Positions 33,982-46,129 of a stretch of 64,000 nt of DNA are shown here, one piece after another. The first letter of the stretch is position 1. Each line of letters begins with the position of its first letter. The translations under genes and the position numbers were made by a program. This stretch comes from Dendrophyllia cribrosa (taxonomy: Eukaryota; Cnidaria; Anthozoa; Scleractinia; Dendrophylliidae). The stretch is from the NCBI GenBank assembly GCA_024195265.1, contig JAJLRJ010000011.1, forward strand, positions 25,079,792-25,143,791. Direction: 5' to 3'. Under the pieces are notes generated by a model. The model ran no database searches, had not been told where the DNA came from, and saw only the letters and a list, made by a program, of their open reading frames with translations.

Positions 33982-34164
33982 ACTTCTTACGAAAATTAAA
34001 ACGATCTATAAATAACAAAGTTGCAGTTTATGATAAGTTATTTCTCGGCTAGTTGTGATTGAACGTGATCCGAATCCGGCGGACGACTAAATTCGAGGGC
34101 TATTTGCTAGACCATAGACACAATGAAAACATTCCTTCTAGAATTCGGCTTTGTTTATCGACTA
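33905..34164. repeat. Direct repeat, right copy
   Basis: Partner of 32594-32836. The extra 20 bp (around 34070) is the main length difference. Confidence 0.8.
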
Positions 34165-35267
34165 AAGATAATACCTAGAACCTGACTATAAATATAAACT
34201 TAAATGGCTGATAAGTGGCTACTTTGTTATTTATAGTAAGATCATAACTGACCATTGTATTGTATTGTACCACTCTGTGCCAGTCTGACCATGCTGTATA
34301 TCGCTGGCTTCCGTTAAACACAGAGCGAGCCTATTAATAGTTTTTTAGGCTGTTTTTGCCAACAGGAAACGATAACTTTAGACAGATAGGGATGACTAAG
34401 TGCGAATAGGAATGTGTGAAAACTAATTAAGCTTGATTTAAACTTGTGAATTTTCAAGGCGAATGTGGACCCCTAATGCGTTCAATAAAATCAACCCTCT
34501 GGCTTGTGATGTTTTTTTACAATTTATTTCATTAGCATACGAGTTTACGTAGAAAAAAGGCATCTTTCTAAACACGAATTGAATTCAAAAGATGAAAGAG
34601 CTTGTTTTACTAAGTAATCTGCGCAATGTTTAGCTCTTTTCGTGTAATTGTTATGGGAATATCAGCTATAAGAAACAACAAAATTGTTGGGTAGCAAGAG
34701 CGCTAGTGAGCCATACTTTCTTTGAAAGATTTTGAGTTTTTAAAACAGCATTGCACAAAAAGTGCACCTTTCAGAACGCCTCACAGGATTGGCTAAGAAA
34801 ACAATAGAACAAACAAGAGAACAATGCACCCTAGCCCTAAAAACAATAGAGGTGCACCTCATCCAGGTCCAATGGAATCAGAGGTTCCGAAGAGGTGCAC
34901 TACCACAAAGAGTTTCAATTATATCGGGGTCACATTTCCAGTGAAAGCTAATTAAATATATGCTATGCCTTTTGAATTCCCTATTCCAGAAACTATGAAA
35001 AATACCATAATACTCTTTAAAGTGCAGGTTTAGGTGGTACTTGATGTAAGCCTGATTTTTCCAATTTCTATGTTTTCAGTACGAACTGCACGTGCTATGA
35101 TTCAACTTCTTGGCAATTTGCATACAGCGCATATTTGTATACGAACACACAATGCTACATCCTAGCGTTTCTACATGTTCTCTGAATTCCATTGTGCCAT
35201 TCTAACAAAGGATACTTGAATAATCACACCCCGGTGAGGCTGAGCCTGCACATAAAATATTATTATG
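34165..35267. other. No gene seen
   Basis: Non-coding. A short run around 34760-34900 repeats GGTGCAC on both strands, otherwise nothing to report. Confidence 0.35.
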
Positions 35268-35406
35268 GCATTCAGGGCCGTAGCCAGAAAAAAAAAAAGG
35301 ACTGAGGCAATATCCATGGTTAAATTCCCCGCCTAGCTATTTAGGTTGGGATCATGACTGAGGCAAGTGCCTCGGTTTGCCTCATACTGGCTACGGCCCT
35401 GGCATT
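35268..35406. mobile_element. 129-bp MITE with CAGGGCCGTAGCCAG ends
   Basis: CAGGGCCGTAGCCAG at 35273 faces CTGGCTACGGCCCTG ending at 35401. GCATT flanks both sides as a 5-bp candidate target duplication. The small size implies a non-autonomous element. Confidence 0.75.
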
Positions 35407-35734
35407 TTTCGGAGTGGCCTATATTCAGAGTTGAATATTTTGTAGCTCGATTAGAGAATGACGCGTATATGAAAAAAAATGTAAACAAAGATTTGCCTAT
35501 ACCACCAAAGGGATGGGTTTTAACAAAAACAAATTCACGTTTTCAAGCTGGCCCTGTTGTTCTAAGACGTTAAGATGGATAGCGCCTCTGGGGTGGGGGG
35601 TACTCCTCGGAATTTTTGGTGGGTGTGGCACCCGGTTCTCCAAATCCTGACTCTATTTCAGACCAAACTATGCCATTTTCTATACCCGTTTGTAGAACTG
35701 GACCCTGTTGTGCGAAGCTGATTAACGAAGCTGA

Positions 35735-36153
35735 TTAACGGCCCTGTCACACTATTGCGTATCGTACTAGCGTATGCCAGCGTATGAAAAATATCACTCA
35801 TACGCTGGTATACGCTGACATACGCTAGGGGGTACGTTAGGCATAGGTTGTATACGTTTCAAGCAGGGTCGCATACGGTGGTATACGCTGGCATACGGCG
35901 AGGCAGAAATTTTTTTTTAAGCATGCTTAAAAATTTTGTGCGTATTCGGACGTATGGTTTATACGCTAAACATATGCTAGGCATACGCTGAATACGCGAG
36001 AGTTACGCCAGAGGTACGTTACTCATAAGTCAGGTACGCTGGTCATACGCTGTATTTTTCAAGGGAATTTTGTGCGTATGAAAATTATTTTATGAATTTC
36101 CATACGCAACTCATACGTTTCTTTAATACGCAATAGTGTGACAGGGCCTTAAC
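35735..36153. mobile_element. MITE with GGCCCTGTCACACTATTGCG ends
   Basis: Terminal repeats at 35740-35760 and 36128-36148. TTAAC borders both sides. The interior is rich in CATACGCTG/GTATGCC words in both orientations. The left flank also carries a duplicated GAAGCTGATTAAC. Confidence 0.75.
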
Positions 36154-36664
36154 CCAGGATTAAACCTTAACCGAGGATTTAATTTATTTAGTTGTTTTAA
36201 AGGTTTTCAAAAGCCACGCGTGAAGGCAAATCAAAGCCGAAACTTATGGGCAAAAATAGTTTGAAAAAATCTTCATTGATTACTGAATTATTTAACTGGA
36301 ATCAAAATTGGCGCTAACCATGGGTTAGCTTAGTCGCGCTTTGAACAACATGGCCGACCTCTAAATTCCAGGCGCAATGCCAGACCTGTTTTCATACCTG
36401 GCTATGTTTATACGTTCTCGTGCTTCCCTTCACATAAAAACTATACCCAATTTCACTCCAAAATGGTCACAGTCTATACCCTTTTTCAAAACAAGACGGC
36501 TCACAAACCGTCATCTTTTGGGGTGGCACATACCTATTTCGGTTATATCTTCGTTTCATGTAAATTGGCTGGAAAAGAAATCAATCTCCTTTTATTTTTC
36601 GCGATTACTCTTGAAACTCGGTGGATTACCATGCAGACAGCATATTTAAAAATCCCAAACAAAT
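36154..36664. other. No gene seen
   Basis: Non-coding, with chance frames only. Confidence 0.35.
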
Positions 36665-36955
36665 CTCCAATTACTTGTTGAAAGCTGGCTGTGGCATAAA
36701 AACGCAATGTAACAAGTACTTGCAGAAGTGGTGTGAGGGGTAATCCTCGCCTTCAGTTTGATGCTGCAGATCGTCCTTCAAGATATCAGTGAGTGTAACA
36801 ACGGAATCTTTCCTCAGACGAAACCGTCTCGGAAAATTTTCATCATCATATTCTTCCAAGGGGTTCAGCCTATCCCTCAAATGTCGGCTTCTTCTTAAAC
36901 GCCTGTTATTTGCCCATTGCTGAAGCTGTCGATAGCGCAAACTTCCATCCATGAG
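36665..36955 (-). pseudogene. HARBI1-like transposase relic (N-terminal part)
   Basis: The - strand frame reads RRSRHLRDRLNPLEEYDDEN, then FPRRFRLRKDSVVTLTDIL, the typical N-terminal helical region of Harbinger nucleases. A frameshift follows after DDLQHQT: the expected LTPLLQVLVTLRFYATASFQ continues in another frame. The catalytic domain is absent. It is a different lineage from the intact transposase at 1786-2862. Confidence 0.8.
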
Positions 36956-37308
36956 AGAAAAGTTCACTAATAAAACGTTAGACTACGTGTAAACCTACTC
37001 CTGACCAGGTCTAACTTGCTATTGTTTGTTAGGCTGTGTTCAGACCCCGCTTAGACGTGGATTAAGAAAAATGACGTTTAAATAATCCAGTTCCCATGTT
37101 CAAACCCGGTTTAGACGAGAACTTTCTTAGAAGATGTCTAAACTTTGTTTAAATATTCGGCCCTCTGAATCCAAGTTTCAGGTCTTTTTAAATCAGTCCA
37201 AGTTGGGCGCTTTTACTAAACGAGGATGGGATATTCGGTGAAATGTATTATTAGCATTACAAGGCATGCTACAACTTTTCTTTAAATTCCTACTTTTGAT
37301 TATAAAGT

Positions 37309-38123
37309 TACAAACTATAGCTATTAATCAGAAAATAATTAATTATACCTTATATCTTCAAAGTAAGGACAATAACTCTATTGTTAAACAGATCTTTTTA
37401 ATGTCCGCAGATCTTCACTCTTCTGGTAAAAATAGCTTCTACTCTAATCTTATAAAGATATCCGAATTCTATAATTTGCCTGATTTTGACCCTATTTTCT
37501 TAACTGAAACTAAAATCGAACATTATGTAAACTTAATGCAACAAAAATATATCCTATATTGGCGACATATCATTCAACACTCTAAGAAACTCGAATTTTA
37601 TAATATCTTTAAGAACGAATATACGCCTTCTCATTACTTAGACCTTACAAGGAAATCAAATGACAGAAAACAATTAGTAAAATTTCGTATAAGTAATCAT
37701 AAATTAATGATTGAAATTGGTAGATATGAAAAAATCACGAGAGATGATAGATTGTGCCCTACTTGTGGATCTAATGAAATTGAAGATGAAATTCACTTCC
37801 TTTTCCACTGTCCTAAATACTCAATTATTAGGGACGGATTTTACAGGAAAATAGGGTATCACCTACCAAATATAAAACAGTTATCTCCTTCAGAAGTTAC
37901 CAATGAATTAATGAACTCTCGTAATTATTTTGTAAATATTCATTTGGTGAAATTCATTATTTCATGCTTAGATCTCCGCAATAATCAAATTATCAAATCA
38001 GACTGATTGTACTTTCCCTTTCTTTGTTATATTATTGTAATTTCATTTTGTTATGTTGTAAAGCTTTGCAATACTGTAAGGATTTATAGTCATGCAAATA
38101 AAGCTACTTGTTGTTGTACAAAC
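37309..38123 (+). mobile_element. 5'-truncated non-LTR retrotransposon with 7-bp target duplication
   Basis: The insert spans 37316-38116 and is bordered by TACAAAC at 37309-37315 and 38117-38123. The empty site is preserved in copy B (AAAGTTACAAACGGAAG at about 58324), which fixes the limits. The 3' end carries AATAAAGCTACTTGTTGTTG, a LINE-like tail. Only about 800 bp of the 3' part was copied. Confidence 0.85.
37317..38006 (+). pseudogene. LINE ORF2 C-terminal fragment
   Basis: About 229 in-frame codons ending at a stop near the element's 3' end. The zinc knuckle CPTCGSNEIEDEIHFLFHCP, after a basic FRISNHKLMIEIGRYEK segment, is typical of the C-terminus of LINE polyproteins downstream of the reverse transcriptase. 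The open frame begins further left at 37266, but its first 17 codons are flanking genomic DNA. No intact catalytic domain remains; the reading frame itself is undamaged, so the insertion is young. Confidence 0.85.
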
Positions 38124-38270
38124 GGAATTTTGTTTTTCACGCATACATTTTTTGTCTTTATTTGAGGTGTAAAAGCATTCCGTGGGTGGGAACCAATATA
38201 TTAATGACGTCAATAAAGACCTAAAAACGTTTTCCTGTGTGGTTGTTTAAAGATTAATATTCATATATGA

Positions 38271-38276
38271 TTTATT
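38271..38276 (-). promoter_or_regulatory. Possible polyadenylation signal of receptor A
   Basis: AATAAA on the - strand, 213 bases after the stop codon of receptor A. It is near the edge of the aligned duplication and is not obviously kept in copy B. Confidence 0.4.
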
Positions 38277-38488
38277 TCATATATATCAATTCACACTCAC
38301 TTCTTTCACGGGAACATATGAACCTACAATTGACCTACAATTGGAATCTGGTCTACCAAATCTGTGTAATTTGATGCAACGTTCTATTTCTCGAGAAAGT
38401 TCGAGAAATCGGGATTCCACCATACTCCTCTTTTTATATAATCCGTAATTCACAGGCGAGAACAAATTATGATGACAAAGTGTAGAAA

Positions 38489-41400
38489 TCACTTTCTGGG
38501 GTTTTCACCTATCCCCGGTGGGTTGGAATGAGCTTCCTTCCTCTCAGATTCCGTGGCGGGATGCTTCCTACGACAGCTGCAGCACATCATTCTCTTCAAC
38601 TTCTCCCTAAAACACTGGTTGACCAAAGCGTAAACAATCGGGTTGATAGCGGAATTGAACAAGACCATTGTGTTAGATCCAGCTAACGAGAGAAACGCGT
38701 ACGAGGGTGAATAATGCACCATGACATAATTGATTCTGTCAGTCACCCAGCACACTCCATAAACGACACTGACAATAATGACCATCAAGGTGACTCGTTT
38801 GCGTACCTTCAACACACTCTGTAAATAAAAAAGAAAAAGAAAAAAGAAAAAAAGTATAGATATGTTATCAAATGGCAGCTGTGGTCCATAGTGTTTCGTG
38901 GGACAAGAAGCCGACACAGTATAGAAAGGGTGCACACCAGGAGGCCATACACACTTAGAATCGTCTTATAAGCAATAAATTAAAACTTATTGGTATTTGT
39001 ACTCCATCGTAAAACATATGAATAAGCATTCATCTATCTTACAAATCACGATGAACAATAACCACATTTTTAATTATTAACATACATATTGTACTTGTTT
39101 TTACAATGTTGCAGAAAGAGCTGAAACTTGGTCGGTTTCTGTCTTGCGCGCGTCGACCTAAGCTTTCGAATTCGAATCGATTGTTGACCAGGAGGCAGTA
39201 CTAGGCCATAAGGAGTTTGTTCTGGGCAGTTTCCATTCTCGCATTCATCAAACCACTTCCACCATCAAAAAGTGAGTTTGAAAGCTTGAAACGGATTTGA
39301 ATCAAAAGTCGTATTAACGAAACGTTCCATTTTTCAAGGCATTGTTTCTTGTTTTCTTTTATTTTTTATGTTTTCTTTTATTTTCCATCGTTATTGATAC
39401 GTTTTCTAAGCAACGCCGCCGAAGGCTTGAGGCCGGCAGTCAAGAAACGAGAACCTTTAGAAGGTATGGCTCAGAAATTCGGTCGTCCGTGGAAGGTAAA
39501 TAGGTATATTAGATTGCCTACTAGTTAAGATTCATCTTCGAATCTTTTCATTGTATTTTTTTTAGTACATTCGTTTTCCAGATACTGTGAGTTGACATTT
39601 GAATCTCGCCATCAATAAACGTGACCGTTCGACCGGAATGAACAATTCTCCTAGGAGATGTCAAAACTTTTTGGTTCGCCAGCAACTATGTGAAATATTC
39701 CATGGAAGTTGAAGGAGGTTTTTCCCGTCCCTAGCTGTCGAATTTTTTTCGAAAAAACTTCTGAAGCCGATAAAACGTCCTCCGCCAGCGGAGCTCACTA
39801 ATTATACCCGATGCAATTCAGATACGCCGACAGAACAGCCCACAAAATACAAACACTACTTAGTTCGCTGGAGGTTTCGTTTTAAGCGGCATCGACCATA
39901 AACTTTTCGATCGGTAATAATAGCAGGAGGTTTACCGCGTTCCACGACGTGAAAATGTTTTTGATGCGAACTTTCGAAGCGGAGAAAACTGCCTCGGCGA
40001 CTGGAGTTGCCTGAAACTACATTAAGGCGGGTTGAGCGGCCCCAGACAAAATGCGAGACATGTTATACGGGCTTTTGATTCTAACAGCACCGCTTCTTGG
40101 GACTTATAAATTTTAAAATTAATGTCGAATGAAATTTCAAACTCAGTGTTCATTTCTTCCTGGAGATGAGAGGCAAAAATTTCACTTCGCGAGAGATCGC
40201 ATTTATTTGGGTCCAAATCAAAATAAACAATGCGCGGTGCATCACGAGATAGTGACGATGGGCCTTTAAGTCGTTATAATTAAGAACTTCGTTGTTGTTT
40301 CTAACCTGTTGTAAATTGTTGCTCTCATTTAGCTCTGTACGTTTCAACCACAAACTGTACACCACTCTCGAGTATAAAGCAACCATCAACGCGACTGTGA
40401 ACAATGCCAAAATTAGCCAAGACATACTGTACGCTTTGCCTATCCATTCTTCAGGCCACGTATTAATGCAGTATTTCCATTGCTTGTTAAACTTTCTAAA
40501 CATGTACGATGGGATCATCAAAATTACTCCAACAATCCAGGAACAAGATATGGTCACCTAAAATGATATCAAGTAAAATATATGATTCAGTACATGTGTC
40601 CTACATTCCTCCTTAAATCCAATCCCCACGTCAGACGTCCATGCCATAGGAGCTGGAAACAGGCAAAGCAATGGATTGTTAGGAAAGGTGATGCATGGTG
40701 GGAGGTTAATCTTCCCAGTGCGCTACCTTGGCCATGAAGAGTCACAAAGGCATGTCTGAATCTACCCTGAAACGTGCTGGCTAACGGGGACTCTGGTAAA
40801 GCTGACTGGACCAATCATCCACCAGTGGATACAAATGTTTATAGAGACGGAGACAACCCGTAGCGTGACCAGGCCGACTCTTACAAAACAATACCTACAA
40901 ACACTAATATTACACTACTTACAATATAATATACTACATCAACAATACCAAGAATATACTATTAACAGTTCAGATGGTTGAAACATCCTCTGACGATGGA
41001 GATCAGTAGAAGAGGAATAGAAACAGCTACAAATAGATTCGCTTGTTCAGTTTCAACGCCCTTTTACATGTTTAGTTTCTGTTTTAAGTAGTAGGTGGCC
41101 GTTAAGTATTTAATATAAATGCTTCCAAAAAAAACTTCTAACATGGAATAACATGTAAACAATGAATTTGTATGAAATTAAGGTAAAGCCAATCTTCAAA
41201 AGTTTTGTCCAGACTACTAAAATCTGAAAATAAAAATTTCTAACATAAAATTTCAACTGAACTAAAACATAAATTTACCTCACCTTAAGTCTGCCCATAG
41301 TTAGCTTTCCTTTGTTTCCATGGGGATACACCACGGCGTAGTACCGTTCAACTGCTAGGGCAACCAAAGAGTATACCGAGGCGAGCGCCCCAATCCAAGC

Positions 41401-42814
41401 TATGTTTGCACCAGTTAGCAATTTGCATAGAACAGTGCCTGCCTCCCCATCTGGGTGGGTGAAAGTGTAGAAGAAAATGTACTTTGGTGTAAAAAATATG
41501 GCTACAGTCATGTCTGCGACAGCTACGTTTAAAAGAAGGTAGTTGACTGACGTCCTGTGGAAAGAAAACATTGTTTTACATAAAAATAATTTAATGGTAA
41601 GGTAAGGACTATATTTTAGTTACTAAATAAGTAAAAAAAAACGGAAAAGGAGAGAAGAGGATGATTATCTTCTTCCTTGCATGCGGCCAGAAAGCGCCCG
41701 CGATGTCAGTGGCACTCAAAACTAAGCTGCCCTACGTCATCAGCCATTATATAATAATTGCACTTTTTTATGTTGACTAAATGAAGTAGCTATCGAAATC
41801 ACATTGTTTATGGTACTCGAGAGGGACTCGATAAAAACACATTTATGGAGAAATAATTTTTCCTGCCCTTCTGTTTCTTACCTCACTGCTGTCGAGTTTC
41901 ACTTCATCAACAATCTACCGACAGCGTTTGAAATTGCACAAACTGATAACTTGTGTGGCGTCACACGATTCGCTCTCGATCGATGACGTAGGACAACTAA
42001 GTTAATTCCGCGCGCTGGGCCGTGATTGGTTAATTCAAATCGGGCCGTATGTATGAATATGTACTTAAAAGCCTTATGCATTGACTATCAATTGATAACA
42101 ATGAAAATCAGCTTTGTAACCTTTCACGTCTTGCATGAATGTCATCGACTTTTAAAAATGGATTTTTGAATAATCCTCAAATATTTATTTGAGGATACAA
42201 CGGTAGATCGTTTCAGAAAAGAAAGCTGGAAATAACTAGAATATGCCCGTTACACCAAATTTATATAAAGAAACAAATATTAAAACTTTTGAGGGTTGGC
42301 CAAATTTCATCCCTTCGCAATAACAGCGATAACAAAATCCGAACACTAAAAAATGTCATGGTAAATTATAAAGACAACAATTAATCCTCTTCAATCGCGG
42401 GAAAAGTTAGTTCATAAGGAGTATACAGCTATATGTTTGGTCCATCTTATCTTGTTCGCACTTCGATTCTACGTTTTTTATAAATCCACTGGTAATTCGT
42501 CGAAGTTTGCTATTTTTTTTTGATCACAAGACCGTCACAGGACCTATGGGAAGGTCTGTTGCCAGAAATATCACGGAAAAATCTTTTTTTTTTCTGGCTA
42601 AAGCTCTTGACTCAGCCCCTAAATTGCTAGATAATTACAAAATTTGTGACGTTATAGATTATATTGTGCCTAGCTACCTGGCATACCTCATGTCCTTATT
42701 CTTTAGGATGATAGCACAAACGAAAGAGTTCCCGACGATGTTTAAGATGATAAGTAAGGACTGCACCGTTGCTATGGAGATCTGAGCTGCTTCAGTATCC
42801 TTGTACACAGACAT
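38489..42814 (-). CDS. Class A (rhodopsin-like) GPCR, neuropeptide-receptor-like, copy A
   Basis: Four exons on the - strand: 42814-42687, 41554-41284, 40557-40306 and 38818-38489, together 981 bases for 326 residues. All junctions are GT-AG and in phase (AG/G between exons 1 and 2, phase 0 afterwards). The start ATG has an in-frame stop just upstream. Seven membrane segments are visible: TM1 with G28-N29, TM2 L-x-x-x-A-D57, Cys86 before TM3, E112-R113-Y114, Cys163 in loop 2, C240-W241-V-T243 in TM6, and N276-P277-I-V-Y280 in TM7. A CC-S-C palmitoylation-like cluster follows. It should couple an extracellular ligand, probably a peptide, to G proteins. Unusual: E for D in the DRY motif and T for the TM6 proline. 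The N-terminus is only about 12 residues. Confidence 0.9.
40560..40850. other. Receptor intron 2 segment shared with copy B
   Basis: Matches about 63440-63720 by eye, including the GAAACGTGCTGGCTAA motif. It is intronic, has no frame of note, and supports a genomic duplication. Confidence 0.7.
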
Positions 42815-42852
42815 AATTCAACCTGCCACTTTCGCCTTATCTGGAATTAAAG

Positions 42853-42855
<3 letters not shown>

Positions 42856-42890
<35 letters not shown>
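42856..42890. repeat. TA microsatellite
   Basis: About 17 TA units lie directly at the left end of the inverted-repeat element 42887-44290 and about 40 bp upstream of the receptor A start codon region. Confidence 0.95.
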
Positions 42891-42892
<2 letters not shown>

Positions 42893-43304
42893 CTGAGCCT
42901 AACAGCGTAGCCGTCTCTGAACAGAAAGCCGATGATAAGCTTAACTAAGATGAAAGGTCGGAAGCACAAGAATTAAGATTGACGACCGGGCTATTTTTTA
43001 ATTCTCAGAAACAGTATTACGCGACCGTATGCACATGCAGTACATTTAGACCGTACAAAAGTTCACAAAAACAACTATTTCTCGGTCTAGAATAACTAGT
43101 ATGACTAATTTTCGAATAAAATACACTTGTTGCGAATCAAAAATTGCCCAAGAAACTGATTTGGAAATCAAAATTGCAAAAAATACACAAACATAATTTT
43201 ATTTGCATAAGGCGACGCGAGTGAAGATAGAACTATAAAATCCAAGTTTTGTTTTGTTTACATAAAATCGCCATTCAACCTATGTAATGAATGAACAAAC
43301 ACTT

Positions 43305-43492
43305 AACAAATAGATTCCATTTGGCCGTGTGTCTGTTCAGTTATAGATCACAGATGACGTCAAAATGTAGTAAGAACAAAAAAGTGGCACACGAGCCGCA
43401 GGCGAGTGTGTCACTGATGTTCTTACCACATTTTGACGTCTTCTGTAATATATAACTGAACAGACACACGGCACAATGGAATCTATTTGTTT
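43305..43492. mobile_element. Foldback element with 72-bp arms
   Basis: Arms 43307-43377 and 43419-43490 share CAAATAGATTCCATT, CCGTGTGTCTGTTCAGTTAT and GACGTCAAAATGT with few mismatches, around a 40-bp loop. The stem is long enough to form a stable cruciform or a long double-stranded transcript. Confidence 0.8.
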
Positions 43493-43493
43493 T

Positions 43494-43840
43494 ATACAAT
43501 GAACGGAAGAGTAAAAAGAGTAAAATTACGAACTTGCCTCGTAGCGCTCGACTGTTCGAAGGTTTGTTCCAGTTTAGGTATTTTTCAAGTCGCCAAAAAT
43601 ACTTTTCGTCTTGGTTTCTTCTTTTTCTTGTTCGTAAACTGAGCTCCTGCTTAACATTTTTCGAGGCTTTCGCTTGCTCAATCCAGACTAATCTCGCAAA
43701 CATTTTCAAAACTGTGCGCCATGTTGGACAAAACAAAACAAACAATTTTCTATGACGTCAGCCGTGCGTCTGTACTCTGACAGATCATAGGCAACGACCA
43801 ATCACAGAGCGCGAAGTATTCAGTTCATTGTATAGATAAA
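43494..43840. mobile_element. Inverted-repeat element with TATACAATGAAC ends
   Basis: TATACAATGAAC at 43494 faces GTTCATTGTATAG ending near 43840. Adjacent to the foldback at 43305-43492, and possibly one composite insertion. No coding capacity. Confidence 0.5.
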
Positions 43841-44167
43841 AATAGACAACACAATCTTCTTTCGAAAAATTTATTCAAATCTCCATAAGATTATGTTTAA
43901 AAGCAAAACGCGTACAATTTATAGCACATCGAGGCCGAGCTGTCTTTGATGAAAGAAATTAATACGACCGAATTTGAGCACGTTTTATAATCAATTCTCT
44001 AAAACTAACGAGAACACAAAGAAAAAGTCAATCACAGATGGATATCAATATATATTCCAATCGAAAAATGTAATTTGTTTCACTTTTAAGTCGATCCCTC
44101 GACTGCTAGGAAATTCTTTAAATCTCCGCTTTTTCGGTTCTGAAATCTGAAGTGAGAAACATCTCCC

Positions 44168-44206
44168 CGCATTGCTCCCGCATTGCTCCCGCATTGCTCC
44201 CGCATT
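44168..44206. repeat. 11-bp tandem repeat in element copy 1
   Basis: GCATTGCTCCC occurs three times plus a partial unit. Copy 2 has a single unit at the matching place, so the expansion is specific to copy 1. Confidence 0.85.
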
Positions 44207-44290
44207 GATAAAAACGTATGAAGTTCCTCCAAGCAATATTTTATCCCTGAAAGCTCTTCTTTTTATCTCCTGTAAGTTAATTTTTAACTT

Positions 44291-45110
44291 ACAGGAGTAT
44301 AATGTGGTCTAACATGCATTCTTTGTGCATTTTGTTGGTCGGGCTTAGCAAAGCAGCCCGACCTATAAATTGGCCGTGTGTCCCTTTTTCCGGGGGGGTA
44401 GTTTTATTGTAAGGTATATAGGTATGTGTGGCTGTGAAGGGTATGGTTTTGTATAGGGTAAGGGTTTTAGAGTCCCAGCGGCACATGCTCCCCAAAAAAT
44501 ATATAGAGTATCTCCCCCGGTTTTAAGTTTGGCGAGATTTTCAAGTGGTTAGTAACCTGCGGGCAAGTTTTTCTGTTTCAAGTGTTTTTGAGATTAAGAA
44601 TAGATGAATTTCTATGAATTAATTATAAGGCTGGCGCTTTCTCGAATGACTTCAAATTTATATCGTGGTGTAGCGTTTATGGAAGTGTTGAAAAATCCAT
44701 TTGAAGTCCACAGATCGGTTTAATTTTCCATACTGAGTTTGAAGTTAGCCTGTGACAGTCAAAGACATTGCTTTGCGTATTGACCGTATTCACAGATAAA
44801 AATGACCACAAAGTGACGTCATATCACTTGACATAACCAGAACTTCAAGGTCGTAAAAGATAGCAAACTCTACTACTTGTGAAACCGGGCTTTAAGCGTA
44901 CATAAGAAATAAAGAATTCGAAGCATAGCCCCAATAATGTAATTGCTCCACAATCGAAGAATCCATTGACTGTTTTACATTCTTCATTACTGGTGGCGTT
45001 ACGTCAACGAGTTTTAAAATGCTTATTCTTCTGGACAAGAGATCAAAGATAAGAAATATGATCCTAGAAAGTTAAGATATTGTTCTAGAAAATTCTAGAA
45101 AGTTTTGCTT
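44291..45110. other. No gene seen
   Basis: Contains a small palindrome GGTCGGGCTTAGC...GCCCGACC at 44337-44361. Otherwise no feature recognised. Confidence 0.4.
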
Positions 45111-46129
45111 TTAACCCATTGACACCTGAGGATTTTTACGTTTTTGAGTGATTTTCTGCATACACACGCCCCATAGGATTTCGTGACTTCATATTTGGAG
45201 TTACCATTGAAAGTGCTGCTGTTCTAAAACACTGAAGGCTCGAGTTTACTGGAAACGTCATTGTGACGATCTCATTTTGCTTGGTTGATTTGCAATAAAG
45301 GGTCCAATATGAATTATCTACGATTTTTGGTAAGTTCACAGCCATTTTTCATCTTTAGTAGCTGCCTGGTGAGCATCATTAAGCTTGGAGGTAGTTCAGA
45401 GTCCACTTCTCAATGAAGCGAGTTAGGTGTTGTACTTCGTTTACGAATTTGGCTCGTTGCTCGTTGAACTGGAAAAATGGCCGCCTGGAAACGAAGTAGC
45501 TTTGGGACTCGACTCTGGATGAATTTCTCGACCTACCGCGGCATATTTTGGAAGTTGCGACCACAGGAGAACACAACAAGCGCGAAATGTCGGCGGTGGG
45601 TCAGAGTGGCTGTGGACTTAGTATATATATGAAAATTGTGGAGGACGGAATGGACGCTGTCGAAAAATCTGTTTATTTCCCAGCATGCAGTGCGGTGGTG
45701 ATGTTGAAAATCGAGGCAAGGTGAGTATGCATTAGTATAAGAAGCTGTAGCTAGGCCCGAGCAACGAATAAGAGCAAAAACATTCACTGCTAAGCTAGGA
45801 CTAGGACTGAATTTTGCTGTAAATGTTGACTTTTGGGTTTGCCACGATGATTTGAATAAAAAAAACTAAAGGCAAAAACGTGATTTTTGTTGTTTTTCTA
45901 TGACGTTAAAAACGGTAATTTTTGTTATTGTCCAAATTCAAACGCTGATATTCTGCAAAAATCGCTGACTTTTTTGTGTTTATTGGGTATCTCAATTTGA
46001 AAGACTTTCTAGTCAATGCTCACAACTGCTAGTTAAAACAATGTTCGCACGATTGAGAAAGTTACAATTTTTAAATGCAGTGGAGTCTTGTACGGGCGGT
46101 TACGGGCGGTTCAGGTGTCAATGGGTTAA
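45111..46129. mobile_element. 1-kb TTAA element with CCCATTGACACCTGA ends
   Basis: TTAACCCATTGACACCTGA at the left end and TCAGGTGTCAATGGGTTAA at the right end are exact complements with TTAA borders. The 1,019-bp length and lack of a transposase-like frame indicate a non-autonomous piggyBac/Kolobok-type element. Confidence 0.8.

Larger units (their letters stand above)
37163..41015 (-). repeat. Segmental duplication, copy A (receptor locus)
   Basis: Sequence matching 56885-63868 in the same order: 37163-37302 with 56885-57015, 38113-38258 with 58321-58478, the 3' part of the receptor gene with its last two exons, their introns, and about 450 bp of intron 2. The matching introns show a duplication of genomic DNA rather than retroposition. 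Confidence 0.85.
42887..44290. mobile_element. Non-autonomous element, family H, copy 1
   Basis: The left end TATAGGCTGAGCCTAACAGC is followed by sequence that aligns in reverse with 57475-58325 (ACCGGGCTATTTTT, TTTGGAAATCAAAATTGC, TTTACATAAAATCGCC, AAGCTCTTCTTTTT). Two foldback elements have inserted inside it (43305-43492 and 43494-43840). The - strand of 44045-44236 shows the residue of an open frame (KKRRFKEF) that is clearer in copy 2. The right end is altered, ending in the small hairpin at 44266-44298. Confidence 0.7.

Noticed and set aside
42507..42785. 92-codon + strand frame as a gene
   Set aside because: It is the antisense shadow of receptor A exon 1 (42687-42814), whose - strand frame carries TM1 and a proper donor.
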